NCBI RefSeq assembly: GCF_014692505.1
Contig: NZ_JACNYK010000003.1
Span: 62,001 to 126,000 of the forward strand
Reading direction: 5' to 3'
DNA length: 64,000 nt
Source: Sphingobacterium arenae
Lineage (GTDB): Bacteria > Bacteroidota > Bacteroidia > Sphingobacteriales > Sphingobacteriaceae
Below the pieces are notes generated by a model that worked only from the letters and a program-made list of their open reading frames with translations, did not search any database and was not told the DNA's origin. Position numbers and translations under genes: made by a program. This document shows positions 51,075 to 59,790 of the stretch, in pieces (position 1 is the stretch's first letter; every line of letters begins with the position of its first letter).

Positions 51075-52052
51075 ATGACAAAGAACAAAGAAAATGTTTT
51101 TAAATCCCACTTTGCTATTTTAAAGAATACGGTGTTGGGATTTACAAATGAAGATAGCCTGAAGTATAGTGCGTCATTAGCGTATTATACCGTCTTTTCA
51201 TTAGGGCCCATTTTGGTATTGATGATTTCACTTGCTGGAATTTTCTTAGGTGAAGAAGCGATCCAAGGAAAGGTTTTTGAAGAACTACGTGGCTTTGTGG
51301 GCGCAAGTGCGGCCAGCCAGATTCAAGAAGTTATCCGAAATTTATCCCTGTCAGGAAAGTCCAATGTAGCCTTGGTGGTAAGTGCCGCGACACTGCTGTT
51401 GGGAGCAACCACGGTCTTTGGAGATATCCAAAACTCTATTAACAAAATCTGGCATGTACGTCCGAAGGTAAAGAAGGGATGGCTCAAAATCCTCAAAGAT
51501 AGATTGTTGTCTTCTTCATTGGTTATTGGTCTTGGTTTCTTGTTAGTGGTAACATTAATCATAAATGGGACGATTTTGGCGTTTACAGACCGCTTACAAC
51601 AGTTTTTTCCAGATGCTACGGTGTTCTTGTTTAGTGGGCTCAATTTCTTTTTGTCTTTTTGTGTCATCTTTATTTTATTTGCCGTGATTTTCAAAGTATT
51701 ACCCGATGTAAATATACAGTGGCGTACGGTAAGGTCGGGAGCACTGTTTACCGCACTACTTTTTGTGGTTGGCCGCTATTTGATTGGTATCTATATTGAA
51801 AGTTCTGATACGGAATCGACATACGGTGCCGCGAGTTCCATTGTACTGATTTTACTTTGGGTTTATTACACGGCAGCTATTTTATATTTAGGGGCCATCT
51901 ACACCCGGGAATATGCCACATATAAAGGCGTCCCGATAGAACCCTCTGAATTTGCTGTACATATAGAGGTGAAAGAAATGGAACGTGAAGTGGGTGAAAT
52001 ACCACCAGCACCTTTAACAGCAGACGACAAGGCCATGGAAACGAAAAAGTAA
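51075..52052 (+). CDS. YihY/virulence factor BrkB family membrane protein
   Basis: A 325-residue inner-membrane protein with six helices. The pattern SLAYYTVFSLGPILVLMISL at the start, TTVFGDIQNSINKIWHV and the late SIVLILLWVYYTAAILYLGA define the YihY/BrkB family, formerly called ribonuclease BN. Its function is not established; a transport role is usually assumed. The C-terminal 40 residues are acidic and cytosolic. A small acidic protein gene follows 65 bases downstream and may be cotranscribed. Confidence 0.9.
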   Translation: MTKNKENVFKSHFAILKNTVLGFTNEDSLKYSASLAYYTVFSLGPILVLMISLAGIFLGEEAIQGKVFEELRGFVGASAASQIQEVIRNLSLSGKSNVALVVSAATLLLGATTVFGDIQNSINKIWHVRPKVKKGWLKILKDRLLSSSLVIGLGFLLVVTLIINGTILAFTDRLQQFFPDATVFLFSGLNFFLSFCVIFILFAVIFKVLPDVNIQWRTVRSGALFTALLFVVGRYLIGIYIESSDTESTYGAASSIVLILLWVYYTAAILYLGAIYTREYATYKGVPIEPSEFAVHIEVKEMEREVGEIPPAPLTADDKAMETKK

Positions 52053-52117
52053 GTTTACGGTGAAAAACGAATCGCGATACGGACTACTTTTTATTTAGGA
52101 AAGAAAATTATACGATT

Positions 52118-52408
52118 ATGCAAGATTCAAAAAAACAAAAATCCGAAAAACAGGAGGGCAAAGATTTACCAGGATATCCTCATTATCCCGAAAACGAAGA
52201 CATCTTTGAACAGGAAGAGCGAATTTTGAGTGATCGCGTGGAACAGGAAGAAGAGGAGAGGAATCGCTCATTGGATGAGGGGTTAGATGTACCCGGATCG
52301 GAATTAGATGACGATGAAGAGGAAATAGGCTCAGAAGACGAGGAAAATAATTACTATAGTTTGGGCGGAGATAATCATGAAGATTTAGAGCAGAGTGAAG
52401 ATTTTTAA
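52118..52408 (+). CDS. Small acidic protein of unknown function
   Basis: A 96-residue, very acidic, probably disordered protein. Only KDLPGYPHYPENEDIFEQEER near the start is distinctive; I recall a similar DLPGYPxYPxxEDI motif in small proteins of related bacteria, which would need a search. Later residues are mostly E, D, S and N. It follows the YihY/BrkB gene and has no signal or membrane segment. Confidence 0.65.
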   Translation: MQDSKKQKSEKQEGKDLPGYPHYPENEDIFEQEERILSDRVEQEEEERNRSLDEGLDVPGSELDDDEEEIGSEDEENNYYSLGGDNHEDLEQSEDF

Positions 52409-52485
52409 TATCTCTCCTTTGTCATTTGTTTAGATGAATTACGATGCAAACCAAAAGAGAGAATAGTTTTTTTCTAAATAATGCT

Positions 52486-52493
52486 TACCTTTG
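52486..52493 (+). promoter_or_regulatory. -7 element of the amidophosphoribosyltransferase gene
   Basis: TACCTTTG fits TAnnTTTG exactly. It lies inside a longer open frame that begins at 52481, so that frame cannot be the true start. Transcription near 52497 leaves about 14 bases before ATG 52511. The TTG partner is weak (TAG). Confidence 0.6.
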
Positions 52494-52510
52494 CACCATC
52501 AATTCAAGCT

Positions 52511-54421
52511 ATGAGTGACGCGATAAAACATGAGTGCGGAATAGCACTCGTTCGATTACTAAAACCCCTGTCTTATTATCAAGAAAAATATGGTACGCCC
52601 TATTATGGTGTCAATAAAATGTATCTCCTTATGGAGAAACAACATAATCGAGGCCAAGATGGAGCGGGTATAGCCACTATTAAATTTGATGTAAAACCCG
52701 GCCATCGATATATTTCCCGGTACCGCGCTATGGGATCATCTGCCGTAGCGGATATTTTTGAATATATACAAAAGAAATTCGCTGCGGTAAATAAGGCATA
52801 TCCCGTAGAGTCCAAGGATACAAAATGGCTCAAGCAGCATGTCAGTTTTACTGGAGAGGTTCTTTTAGGGCATTTACGTTATGGGACGCATGGTAAAAAT
52901 AGCATAGAAAGTTGTCACCCCTTTCTCCGGCAGAATAACTGGATGACCCGTAATTTGGTTGTCGCGGGGAACTTCAATATGACAAATGTTGATGAACTGT
53001 TGCAACAATTATACGAGTTAGGCCAGCATCCCAAGGAACAGGCAGATACGGTTACCGTCTTAGAAAAAATAGGTCACTTTTTGGATGACGAGAATCAAGA
53101 ACTATTTGACAAGTTTAAAGAAGAGGGGTATTCCAATATTGAGATAAGCGCATTGATTGCCAAAAATCTGGATGTCGCAAAAATATTGACACGTTCGGCA
53201 AAGACATGGGACGGTGGATATACTATCGCCGGAATTTTTGGACATGGTGATGCTTTTGTCATGCGTGACCCTGCAGGAATACGACCTGCATTTTATTATC
53301 AAGACGACGAAGTCTTGGTTGTTGCTTCGGAACGTCCGGTTATTCAAACGGCTTTCAATATACCATTAGAGGCCGTTAAAGAAATTAAGCCCGGACATGC
53401 CTTGATAGCGAAAAAAGATGGAACGATTACGGAAGAAATGTTCCGTCAGCCTGTCGTGCAGAAATCATGTTCTTTTGAACGTATTTATTTCTCCAGGGGT
53501 TCGGATGCCGATATCTACAAAGAACGCAAAGAGTTGGGACGTTTGTTGTGTCCACAGGTACTAAAAGCGGTAGACAACGACATCAAGAATACGGTATTCT
53601 CATTTATTCCAAATACAGCAGAAGTGTCGTATTACGGCATGATGGAAGGAATAAATACCTACGTACGAAATTATCAGAAAGACGTTTTGTTGAATCGTGC
53701 GGATAAGATTTCAGACGCAGAACTGGAAGAAATGATTAATATTACACCACGTTTCGAGAAATTGAATGTCAAAGATGCCAAGCTTCGGACATTTATTACA
53801 CAGGATGCCGATCGCACCGATATGGTTCAGCATGTATATGATACGACTTATGGTATCGTAAAGGACGATGTAGATACTATCGTTGCTATTGATGATTCCA
53901 TTGTACGTGGCACCACACTTAAACAAAGTATCCTAACCATATTAGATCGATTGCATCCAAAGAAAATCGTTATCGTTTCCTCTGCTCCTCAAATTCGATA
54001 TCCGGATTGTTATGGTATTGATATGTCAAGAATGGGAGAATTTGTAGCGTTTGAGGCAGCAATTAATCTATTAAAGAGTAATGGATTAGCGCATGTTATT
54101 GATGAAGTCTATCAGAAGTGTGTAGCATCGCTTACGATGCCAAAAGATAAGGTGGAGAATTATGTGAAGGCCGTCTATGAACCTTTCTCAGATGAAGAAA
54201 TTTCAGCGGAAATTGCGCGCATTATTCGTCCCCATCATTTGGAAGCTGAATTGGAAGTCGTTTACCAGACTTTGGATAACTTACATACCGCTTGTCCAAT
54301 GCATTTGGGCGATTGGTATTTTTCGGGCGATTATCCTACCCCCGGGGGGAATAAAGTGGTTAACAGAGCCTTTATGAATTGGATAGAAGGTAAAAATGTA
54401 CGTGCTTATTTTAGCAGTTAA
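52511..54421 (+). CDS. Amidophosphoribosyltransferase, long Bacteroidota form
   Basis: A 636-residue enzyme of the PurF family that makes phosphoribosylamine from PRPP and glutamine. The glutaminase nucleophile is C9 in HECGIALV, so the first eight residues should be removed as a propeptide. HNRGQDGAGIA and GHLRYGTHG follow in the class II amidotransferase domain. The phosphoribosyltransferase motif is VAIDDSIVRGTTL. Canonical PurF is about 470-500 residues; this copy has extra insertions and a C-terminal tail of about 100 residues (ending DWYFSGDYPTPGGNK). Such a long paralogue is known from annotation of Bacteroidota, next to a normal PurF. The start was moved 30 bases downstream because of the promoter. 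Confidence 0.86.
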   Translation: MSDAIKHECGIALVRLLKPLSYYQEKYGTPYYGVNKMYLLMEKQHNRGQDGAGIATIKFDVKPGHRYISRYRAMGSSAVADIFEYIQKKFAAVNKAYPVESKDTKWLKQHVSFTGEVLLGHLRYGTHGKNSIESCHPFLRQNNWMTRNLVVAGNFNMTNVDELLQQLYELGQHPKEQADTVTVLEKIGHFLDDENQELFDKFKEEGYSNIEISALIAKNLDVAKILTRSAKTWDGGYTIAGIFGHGDAFVMRDPAGIRPAFYYQDDEVLVVASERPVIQTAFNIPLEAVKEIKPGHALIAKKDGTITEEMFRQPVVQKSCSFERIYFSRGSDADIYKERKELGRLLCPQVLKAVDNDIKNTVFSFIPNTAEVSYYGMMEGINTYVRNYQKDVLLNRADKISDAELEEMINITPRFEKLNVKDAKLRTFITQDADRTDMVQHVYDTTYGIVKDDVDTIVAIDDSIVRGTTLKQSILTILDRLHPKKIVIVSSAPQIRYPDCYGIDMSRMGEFVAFEAAINLLKSNGLAHVIDEVYQKCVASLTMPKDKVENYVKAVYEPFSDEEISAEIARIIRPHHLEAELEVVYQTLDNLHTACPMHLGDWYFSGDYPTPGGNKVVNRAFMNWIEGKNVRAYFSS

Positions 54422-54465
54422 TGTACAAGTTTTAATTTTATTTTTTCAAAATTGACTTTATTTCA

Positions 54466-54473
54466 TATCTTTG
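54466..54473 (+). promoter_or_regulatory. -7 element of the rplU-rpmA operon
   Basis: TATCTTTG fits TAnnTTTG exactly, about 38 bases before the rplU start. The upstream partner at 19 bases is TTT rather than TTG. Confidence 0.6.
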
Positions 54474-54511
54474 CAACTTATTGAAATATTAACAAATTAT
54501 ATTAAACAACA

Positions 54512-54823
54512 ATGTACGCAATAGTAAATATAGCAGGACAGCAATTTAAGGTTGCAAAAGACCAGTATCTTTTTGTGCACCGTTTACAAGGAGATGAGGG
54601 CGCTAGTATTGAATTTGACAATGTATTGTTAGCAGAAGATGCTGGTAAATTCACCGTAGGTACACCTACGATCGAAGGAGCAAAAGTTTCGGCTACGATT
54701 TTGTCTCATTTAAAAGGTGATAAAGTTATAGTTTTCAAAAAGAAACGTCGTAAAGGCTATAAAAAGAAAAACGGTCACCGTCAGCAATTTACCAAAATTC
54801 AAATTACAGGAATTAGCCTGTAA
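54512..54823 (+). CDS. rplU: 50S ribosomal protein L21
   Basis: A 103-residue ribosomal protein. It begins [20 protein letters not shown], the universal L21 start, and ends with the basic [19 protein letters not shown] segment that binds 23S rRNA. It heads the conserved rplU-rpmA pair, with rpmA 91 bases downstream. The gap between the two is unusually long for this pair and holds no clear hairpin. Confidence 0.98.
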   Translation: MYAIVNIAGQQFKVAKDQYLFVHRLQGDEGASIEFDNVLLAEDAGKFTVGTPTIEGAKVSATILSHLKGDKVIVFKKKRRKGYKKKNGHRQQFTKIQITGISL

Positions 54824-54914
54824 AGGATAAGATATATATCCAAAAAAGCGAGGCAGCTTTTGGTTTAGAAAAAAAAGTTTTTAATCTGACTTTACGTCAT
54901 AAATTAAGATAAAA

Positions 54915-55181
54915 ATGGCACACAAAAAAGGTGCGGGTAGTTCCAAGAACGGCCGTGAGTCACATAGTAAGAGATTAGGCGTTAAAATTTTCGGCGGGCA
55001 ACAAGCTATCGCTGGTAACATTATCGTTCGTCAGCGCGGAACGAAGCATAATCCAGATAAAAATGTTGGTATGGGTAAAGATCATACATTGCATGCTTTG
55101 GTTGATGGTACCGTTGTTTTCCGTAAAAAAGCAAACAATAAATCTTATGTGTCTGTAATCCCTGCAGAGCAAACAAACTAG
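54915..55181 (+). CDS. rpmA: 50S ribosomal protein L27
   Basis: An 88-residue ribosomal protein of the peptidyl-transferase region. It opens [20 protein letters not shown], so the N-terminus is directly functional without the cleaved extension known from Firmicutes. [19 protein letters not shown] and [13 protein letters not shown] complete the family pattern. It ends the rplU-rpmA operon and is followed by a strong terminator. Confidence 0.98.
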   Translation: MAHKKGAGSSKNGRESHSKRLGVKIFGGQQAIAGNIIVRQRGTKHNPDKNVGMGKDHTLHALVDGTVVFRKKANNKSYVSVIPAEQTN

Positions 55182-55215
55182 AGTTTTTATTGTAGACAAA
55201 CGTCAAGAAAACTTG

Positions 55216-55250
55216 AAGGCCGCTGTATATTCCATACAGCGGCCTTTTGT
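55216..55250 (+). terminator. Terminator of rplU-rpmA
   Basis: AAGGCCGCTGTAT and ATACAGCGGCCTT form a perfect 13-bp stem with a five-base loop, followed by TTGTG. It begins 35 bases after the rpmA stop. Confidence 0.85.
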
Positions 55251-55277
55251 GTATTCGACTATCCTATCGTTCTTTCT

Positions 55278-55318
55278 AACAAAAGAAGAGACACATTTTG
55301 TGTGTCTCTTCTTTTGTT
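55278..55318. terminator. Long perfect hairpin between convergent rpmA and queA
   Basis: AACAAAAGAAGAGACACA and TGTGTCTCTTCTTTTGTT form an 18-bp perfect stem around TTTTG. It lies 19 bases before the queA stop (on the other strand) and 28 bases after the first terminator. No long T-run follows on either side, but the right arm is T-rich. It probably stops queA transcripts and backs up the rpmA terminator. Confidence 0.7.
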
Positions 55319-55336
55319 CTCCCTTACAGGCTGATA

Positions 55337-56386
55337 CTATATAATCAACATAGCATCACCATAGGAATAAAATTTATATTTTTCTTTTACAGCTACCTCG
55401 TATGCATTCATTACGTTTTCGTATCCTCCAAATGCAGCTATCATCACTAAAAGAGTGGATTCTGGTGTATGAAAGTTTGTTATCATGGAATTGGCAATAC
55501 TGAATTCATAGGGCGGGTAAATAAACTTACTCGTCCAGTCGTTTGCCGGTTTTAAATGTTTGTCTGCAGATACTGCAGATTCAATTGCACGCATGGATGT
55601 TGTGCCGACAGAACAGATACGTCTCTTTTCATCGATACCTTTGTTTACAGTACGCGCAGCATCTTCATTAATAATAAATTGCTCCGAGTCCATTTTGTGT
55701 TTGGTAAGATCTTCTACCTCTACTGTACGGAATGTTCCTAGTCCAACATGTAGTGTCACCTCGGCAAATTCGATGCCCTTTAATTCTAATCGTTTCATCA
55801 ACTCGCGAGAGAAGTGGAGTCCGGCAGTAGGTGCCGCAACTGCTCCCTCGTTTTTCGCATATATTGTTTGATAACGAAACTTGTCTTCTGGGGTAGCTTT
55901 ACGTTTTATATATTTGGGAAGAGGTGTTTCTCCCAAAATCTCAATATTACGACGGAACTCATCGTCGGTGCCGTCAAAAAGAAACCGGATGGTGCGCCCA
56001 CGAGAGGTGGTGTTGTCCACGACTTCAGCTACCAATAGATCTTCCTCCCCAAAATATAGTTTGTTGCCCACGCGGATTTTACGTGCTGGGTCAACCAGTA
56101 CATCCCATAAGCGGAGTTCTTTGTTTAATTCTCTTAACAAGAATACTTCGATTGTTGCGCCGGTTTTTTCCTTATTACCATACATACGAGCCGGAAACAC
56201 CTTCGTGTTGTTTAGGATCATGACGTCTTTATCATCGAAATAATCCAATACGTCTTTGAAAATTTTGTGTTCTATCTTTCCCGAATCACGATGCAAAACC
56301 ATTAAACGCGATTCGTCACGCTGTTCCGATGGCTCGGTTGCCAACAATGATTCTGGTAAATTGAATTTAAACTGTGATAATTTCAT
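55337..56386 (-). CDS. queA: S-adenosylmethionine:tRNA ribosyltransferase-isomerase
   Basis: A 349-residue cytosolic enzyme that adds the ribosyl part of SAM to 7-aminomethyl-7-deazaguanine in tRNA during queuosine synthesis. [28 protein letters not shown] is a typical N-terminus in content. [47 protein letters not shown] and [14 protein letters not shown] are the conserved family blocks, and [15 protein letters not shown] closes the active site. It is transcribed alone; 258 bases upstream hold no gene. Confidence 0.97.
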   Translation of the reverse strand: MKLSQFKFNLPESLLATEPSEQRDESRLMVLHRDSGKIEHKIFKDVLDYFDDKDVMILNNTKVFPARMYGNKEKTGATIEVFLLRELNKELRLWDVLVDPARKIRVGNKLYFGEEDLLVAEVVDNTTSRGRTIRFLFDGTDDEFRRNIEILGETPLPKYIKRKATPEDKFRYQTIYAKNEGAVAAPTAGLHFSRELMKRLELKGIEFAEVTLHVGLGTFRTVEVEDLTKHKMDSEQFIINEDAARTVNKGIDEKRRICSVGTTSMRAIESAVSADKHLKPANDWTSKFIYPPYEFSIANSMITNFHTPESTLLVMIAAFGGYENVMNAYEVAVKEKYKFYSYGDAMLII

Positions 56387-56644
56387 CTAATTATTTTTCT
56401 TTTATCTGCTGATGAGAGCTCTCTCGACGATGTCGGGATCGGTTTCATCTATTTTTTTATCTGTCGATGAAGCCTCCATGTAAATAATGATCACTTTCGT
56501 GGCCGGTTTTATTTAATCTCGGTTCATTCTTCCGATATATTTTGTTCCGTCGAAACCATAACACTTAAGTACAGCTTAGGTTTCAAAAATGCTTACAAAG
56601 TTAAGCATAATAAATGAAAAAAAATATTTACTTTTATCCTGCGT

Positions 56645-57892
56645 ATGTTTTTGATCGTTACACTCATTAAAGAAAGCTTTTTGTTTGCATTATCGGCGTT
56701 GCGTGATAACCGTACACGTACATTATTGTCATTATTAGGTGTAACCATTGGAATCATGACGATTATCAGCGTTTTTTCGGCCGTCGACACTTTAAGAAAC
56801 AATCTAGAGGAATCTGTTCGAAAAATAGGAAGTCGTACGCTATACGTTGAAAAATGGCCTTGGGGTGGTGGTGGTGAGTATCCTTGGTGGAAATACGTTA
56901 ATCGCCCGGAACCGAAATATGCCGATTTTGAGGCGGTGAAAAATAGAATGACCACGGCAGAAGAGGTTGGCTATACTATTAATATTCCTAATTCAACAGC
57001 CAAGTACGGGAATAATTCGGCTTCCAATATTAATGTGACGGCGGTGACACATGAGATGTATTCAATTAGAAATCTCGAAGTAGTGGATGGACGCTATTTT
57101 ACAGAGCAGGAATCGAGGGCAGGAAGCCATAGTGTAATTTTAGGCGCTACGATAGCGGAAGGACTATTTCCCCATACAACGCCTGTTGGTAAATACGTTA
57201 CCTTGTTGGGACGGAAGATGCAGGTAATTGGTGTATTAAAGAAGGAAGGCTCGGGTGTTCTTATTAATGTCTCTAATGACGAAGTAGCTTATATACCGTT
57301 CACATTGGCTCGTAATCTGGTGAATTACGAACACTATGGTCCCAGTATAGCGATTGAGGTTAAGCGACAATATTCACTAGACGAGGCTGAAAGTGAGCTT
57401 ATTGGCATTATGCGATCTGCACGTCGTCTGCCTCCTCAACGTGAAGACAATTTCTCCGTTAATCAAACAACCCTTATTACTGCTCAACTCGACCAGATGT
57501 TTGGTATTATTAACCTTGCTGGGTTTTTCATTGGCATCTTTTCCATCCTCGTTGGGGGATTTGGAATCGCCAATATTATGTTCGTTAGTGTAAAAGAACG
57601 TACGAATCTTATCGGTATACAAAAAGCGTTGGGTGCGAAGCAGTTTTTTATCTTATCTCAATTCTTAATAGAAAGTATTCTACTCTGTCTTATAGGTGGA
57701 GGAATTGGACTGTTGATTGTTTACGGTCTCGCGGCTTTGGCGGGAGCATTGACGGGGGTGGTTATTATTGTTAGTTTAAAAATGGTCATCCTGACCACTG
57801 TGCTGTCTACGCTTATTGGATTGATAGCGGGTATTGTGCCTGCTATCCAAGCTGCCAAACTTGATCCTGTAGAGGCTATACGTAGCAAATAA
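56645..57892 (+). CDS. MacB/FtsX-type ABC transporter permease
   Basis: A 415-residue inner-membrane permease with one N-terminal helix, a periplasmic MacB-type domain (about 45-260) and three C-terminal helices. TRTLLSLLGVTIGIMTIISV and FGIANIMFVSVKERTNLIGI (then QKALGAKQFFIL) are the hallmarks of the LolC/MacB permease family. No ATPase gene lies next to it, so its ATPase must be encoded elsewhere. A weak -7 (TACTTTTA) is about 12 bases upstream. The gene ends 16 bases before the convergent AraC gene. Confidence 0.88.
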   Translation: MFLIVTLIKESFLFALSALRDNRTRTLLSLLGVTIGIMTIISVFSAVDTLRNNLEESVRKIGSRTLYVEKWPWGGGGEYPWWKYVNRPEPKYADFEAVKNRMTTAEEVGYTINIPNSTAKYGNNSASNINVTAVTHEMYSIRNLEVVDGRYFTEQESRAGSHSVILGATIAEGLFPHTTPVGKYVTLLGRKMQVIGVLKKEGSGVLINVSNDEVAYIPFTLARNLVNYEHYGPSIAIEVKRQYSLDEAESELIGIMRSARRLPPQREDNFSVNQTTLITAQLDQMFGIINLAGFFIGIFSILVGGFGIANIMFVSVKERTNLIGIQKALGAKQFFILSQFLIESILLCLIGGGIGLLIVYGLAALAGALTGVVIIVSLKMVILTTVLSTLIGLIAGIVPAIQAAKLDPVEAIRSK

Positions 57893-57908
57893 TCCAGCGA
57901 TGAAAATA

Positions 57909-58877
57909 TTACTTTCCGGTCTTTACTTCGCCGGGGGAGATACCGTAATATTTCTTAAAAGCACTGCTAAAATTATTCTGATGTCCGTACCCTGTCCGTA
58001 TGGCTACTTCGTATACCGATATTTTTTCTTTCAAAAGCAAGATTCGGGCTTTTTCCATGCGGATCCGCGTAAGATAATCGTGTAGCGTTATCGAAAAATA
58101 TTCTTTAAAATCCTTTCTTAACTTGCTTTCACTCATGAAGACTTCTTGAGCTAATTCTTTTTGATTGGGTGGATTAGCCATCCGTTGTTCGAGTATCTGT
58201 CGGACCAGTTCCAGGCGTTCTATATCGTCGTTACCAAACATCGTATCGTTCTGTCCTGATTTTTCATTGTACTGCTCAAATTGGTACATCAAGAGTTCGA
58301 CAATACGCGATTCAGTATGCAACCTTCTGATCTCTCCGGTTTTCTTCGAATCGACCAGCTCCGCGATGGTATGTTGCATTTCGTATGTCGCCATCAGATC
58401 TTCCTCCGAAAACGAAACATATTGTCCTTTTTCGATCTCGTGCATAAAATGTTCGTGGAGCAGAGAGTCTCTTTTTATGAGATTGAGGTAGTATTTCTTT
58501 GATATCACCGCAATAAAATAACTGTATTCAATACCTTCTTTTACTTCATGTGCGGTTTTGACGGAAGGAATATATCGGATATTATGCCGACTCATTCCGT
58601 AGGGTAATTTGCTGTTGGCAGATTTAAAAAAAACGAATTGGCTGGTGATCGCTTCTCCTTCAATATCAATATGGATATGCATCGCACGATCGGATAACAT
58701 CTTGGTATGAAGAATAAACAAGCCACTGGTAGACAAACGAAAAATCTCCATGTGAATCGATTCATCTTCTATCGTGGAACGATGTTCTGCCAACGGTCTG
58801 TCCGGATTATAATCATCAGGAACTTCCTCGCTGAAAAGCCATTCGTCTAATTCTACTATTTTACTTTTTATAAGCAT
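57909..58877 (-). CDS. AraC-family transcriptional regulator of the heme-uptake locus
   Basis: A 322-residue regulator. The last 100 residues form the AraC double helix-turn-helix (NQKELAQEVFMSESKLRKDF, then VYEVAIRTGYGHQNNFSSAF followed by KKYYGISPGEV). The N-terminal 200 residues are a non-canonical sensor part, like PchR/siderophore-type regulators of Bacteroidota. It is last in the hmuT-hmuU-hmuV direction, 67 bases after hmuV, and so is probably cotranscribed and acts on this locus. The ligand, perhaps heme or an iron chelate, is inferred. Confidence 0.87.
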   Translation of the reverse strand: MLIKSKIVELDEWLFSEEVPDDYNPDRPLAEHRSTIEDESIHMEIFRLSTSGLFILHTKMLSDRAMHIHIDIEGEAITSQFVFFKSANSKLPYGMSRHNIRYIPSVKTAHEVKEGIEYSYFIAVISKKYYLNLIKRDSLLHEHFMHEIEKGQYVSFSEEDLMATYEMQHTIAELVDSKKTGEIRRLHTESRIVELLMYQFEQYNEKSGQNDTMFGNDDIERLELVRQILEQRMANPPNQKELAQEVFMSESKLRKDFKEYFSITLHDYLTRIRMEKARILLLKEKISVYEVAIRTGYGHQNNFSSAFKKYYGISPGEVKTGK

Positions 58878-58944
58878 AAGGAAAGTTCTCTACGAGATTG
58901 ATGGATTAAAGATATGTATTTTTTGTCAATTATTTAAATTGATT

Positions 58945-59754
58945 CTAAATAATATTCGTAACCAATTGACCGTCCAATGTCATCTCTTCCAATTTTACAT
59001 AAGGGCGAAGTGTTTTAGGGTTCATTTCTACCTGTGCTTCCACTGAAAAAACCGTATAAATATTTTTGGCATTCAATACTTCCATAGGCGTCCCATCGAA
59101 CAGTTTACGTCCATGTTTCAACATAATAATCCGGTCCGCATAGTTTGCTGCGAAATTAAGGTCATGTAAAACCAACACGACCATATAGCCTCGTCGGGAA
59201 AGTGCTTTTGCAATCGCAAGCACCTTTTGTTGATAGTGCATATCCAGGGCAGAAATAGGTTCATCAAGCAGCAATAGACTATCGGGGTTATCCCATATCT
59301 GTGCAAGCACACGTGCCAATTGTACCCGTTGCTGTTCACCGCCGGATAGGCTCATATAAACCCGATCGGAAAAATCCGAGATCCCACAAAGTTCCATCAC
59401 TTCGTCTACAATAGTATAGTCTTGTGGTTGTGCCACAGCATCAAAATGTGGGTAACGCCCCATGAAGACGATCTCTCGGACTTTAAACGCGAGTGAAACT
59501 TGCTGTTGTTGTGTGAGCAATGCCCGACACCTGGCCAGTGTTCGCTGATCATACTCGTCGAGCGGCTGCCGATTTAAGCTAATAAAGCCCGAACTCGGTT
59601 TCTGATCGCACGCTAACAAACGCATTAACGTTGATTTTCCGGCTCCATTGGATCCAAGCAAAACGACCATTTCTCCCTTTCGCACTTGTAAGGAGACATC
59701 TTTTAGCAGCTTTCTGCCTTTGACGTCGTAATTCAGTTTCTCTACCCGTAACAT
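58945..59754 (-). CDS. hmuV: Heme ABC transporter ATP-binding protein HmuV
   Basis: A 269-residue ATPase. Walker A is LLGSNGAGKSTLMR, the signature is LSGGEQQRVQLARVL, Walker B is SLLLLDEPISALD, and the switch is VLHDLNFAA. The sequence is of the FecE/HmuV siderophore-heme group, and MGRYPHFDA is typical of heme/cobalamin ATPases. It lies 36 bases after the FecCD permease gene. In this set (HmuT, HmuU, HmuV, TonB receptor) a heme role is likely; vitamin B12 or siderophore uptake is the alternative. Confidence 0.88.
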   Translation of the reverse strand: MLRVEKLNYDVKGRKLLKDVSLQVRKGEMVVLLGSNGAGKSTLMRLLACDQKPSSGFISLNRQPLDEYDQRTLARCRALLTQQQQVSLAFKVREIVFMGRYPHFDAVAQPQDYTIVDEVMELCGISDFSDRVYMSLSGGEQQRVQLARVLAQIWDNPDSLLLLDEPISALDMHYQQKVLAIAKALSRRGYMVVLVLHDLNFAANYADRIIMLKHGRKLFDGTPMEVLNAKNIYTVFSVEAQVEMNPKTLRPYVKLEEMTLDGQLVTNII

Positions 59755-59790
59755 TGTTCTTTTTAACTCCGTAATTTTGACTTCTAACGA

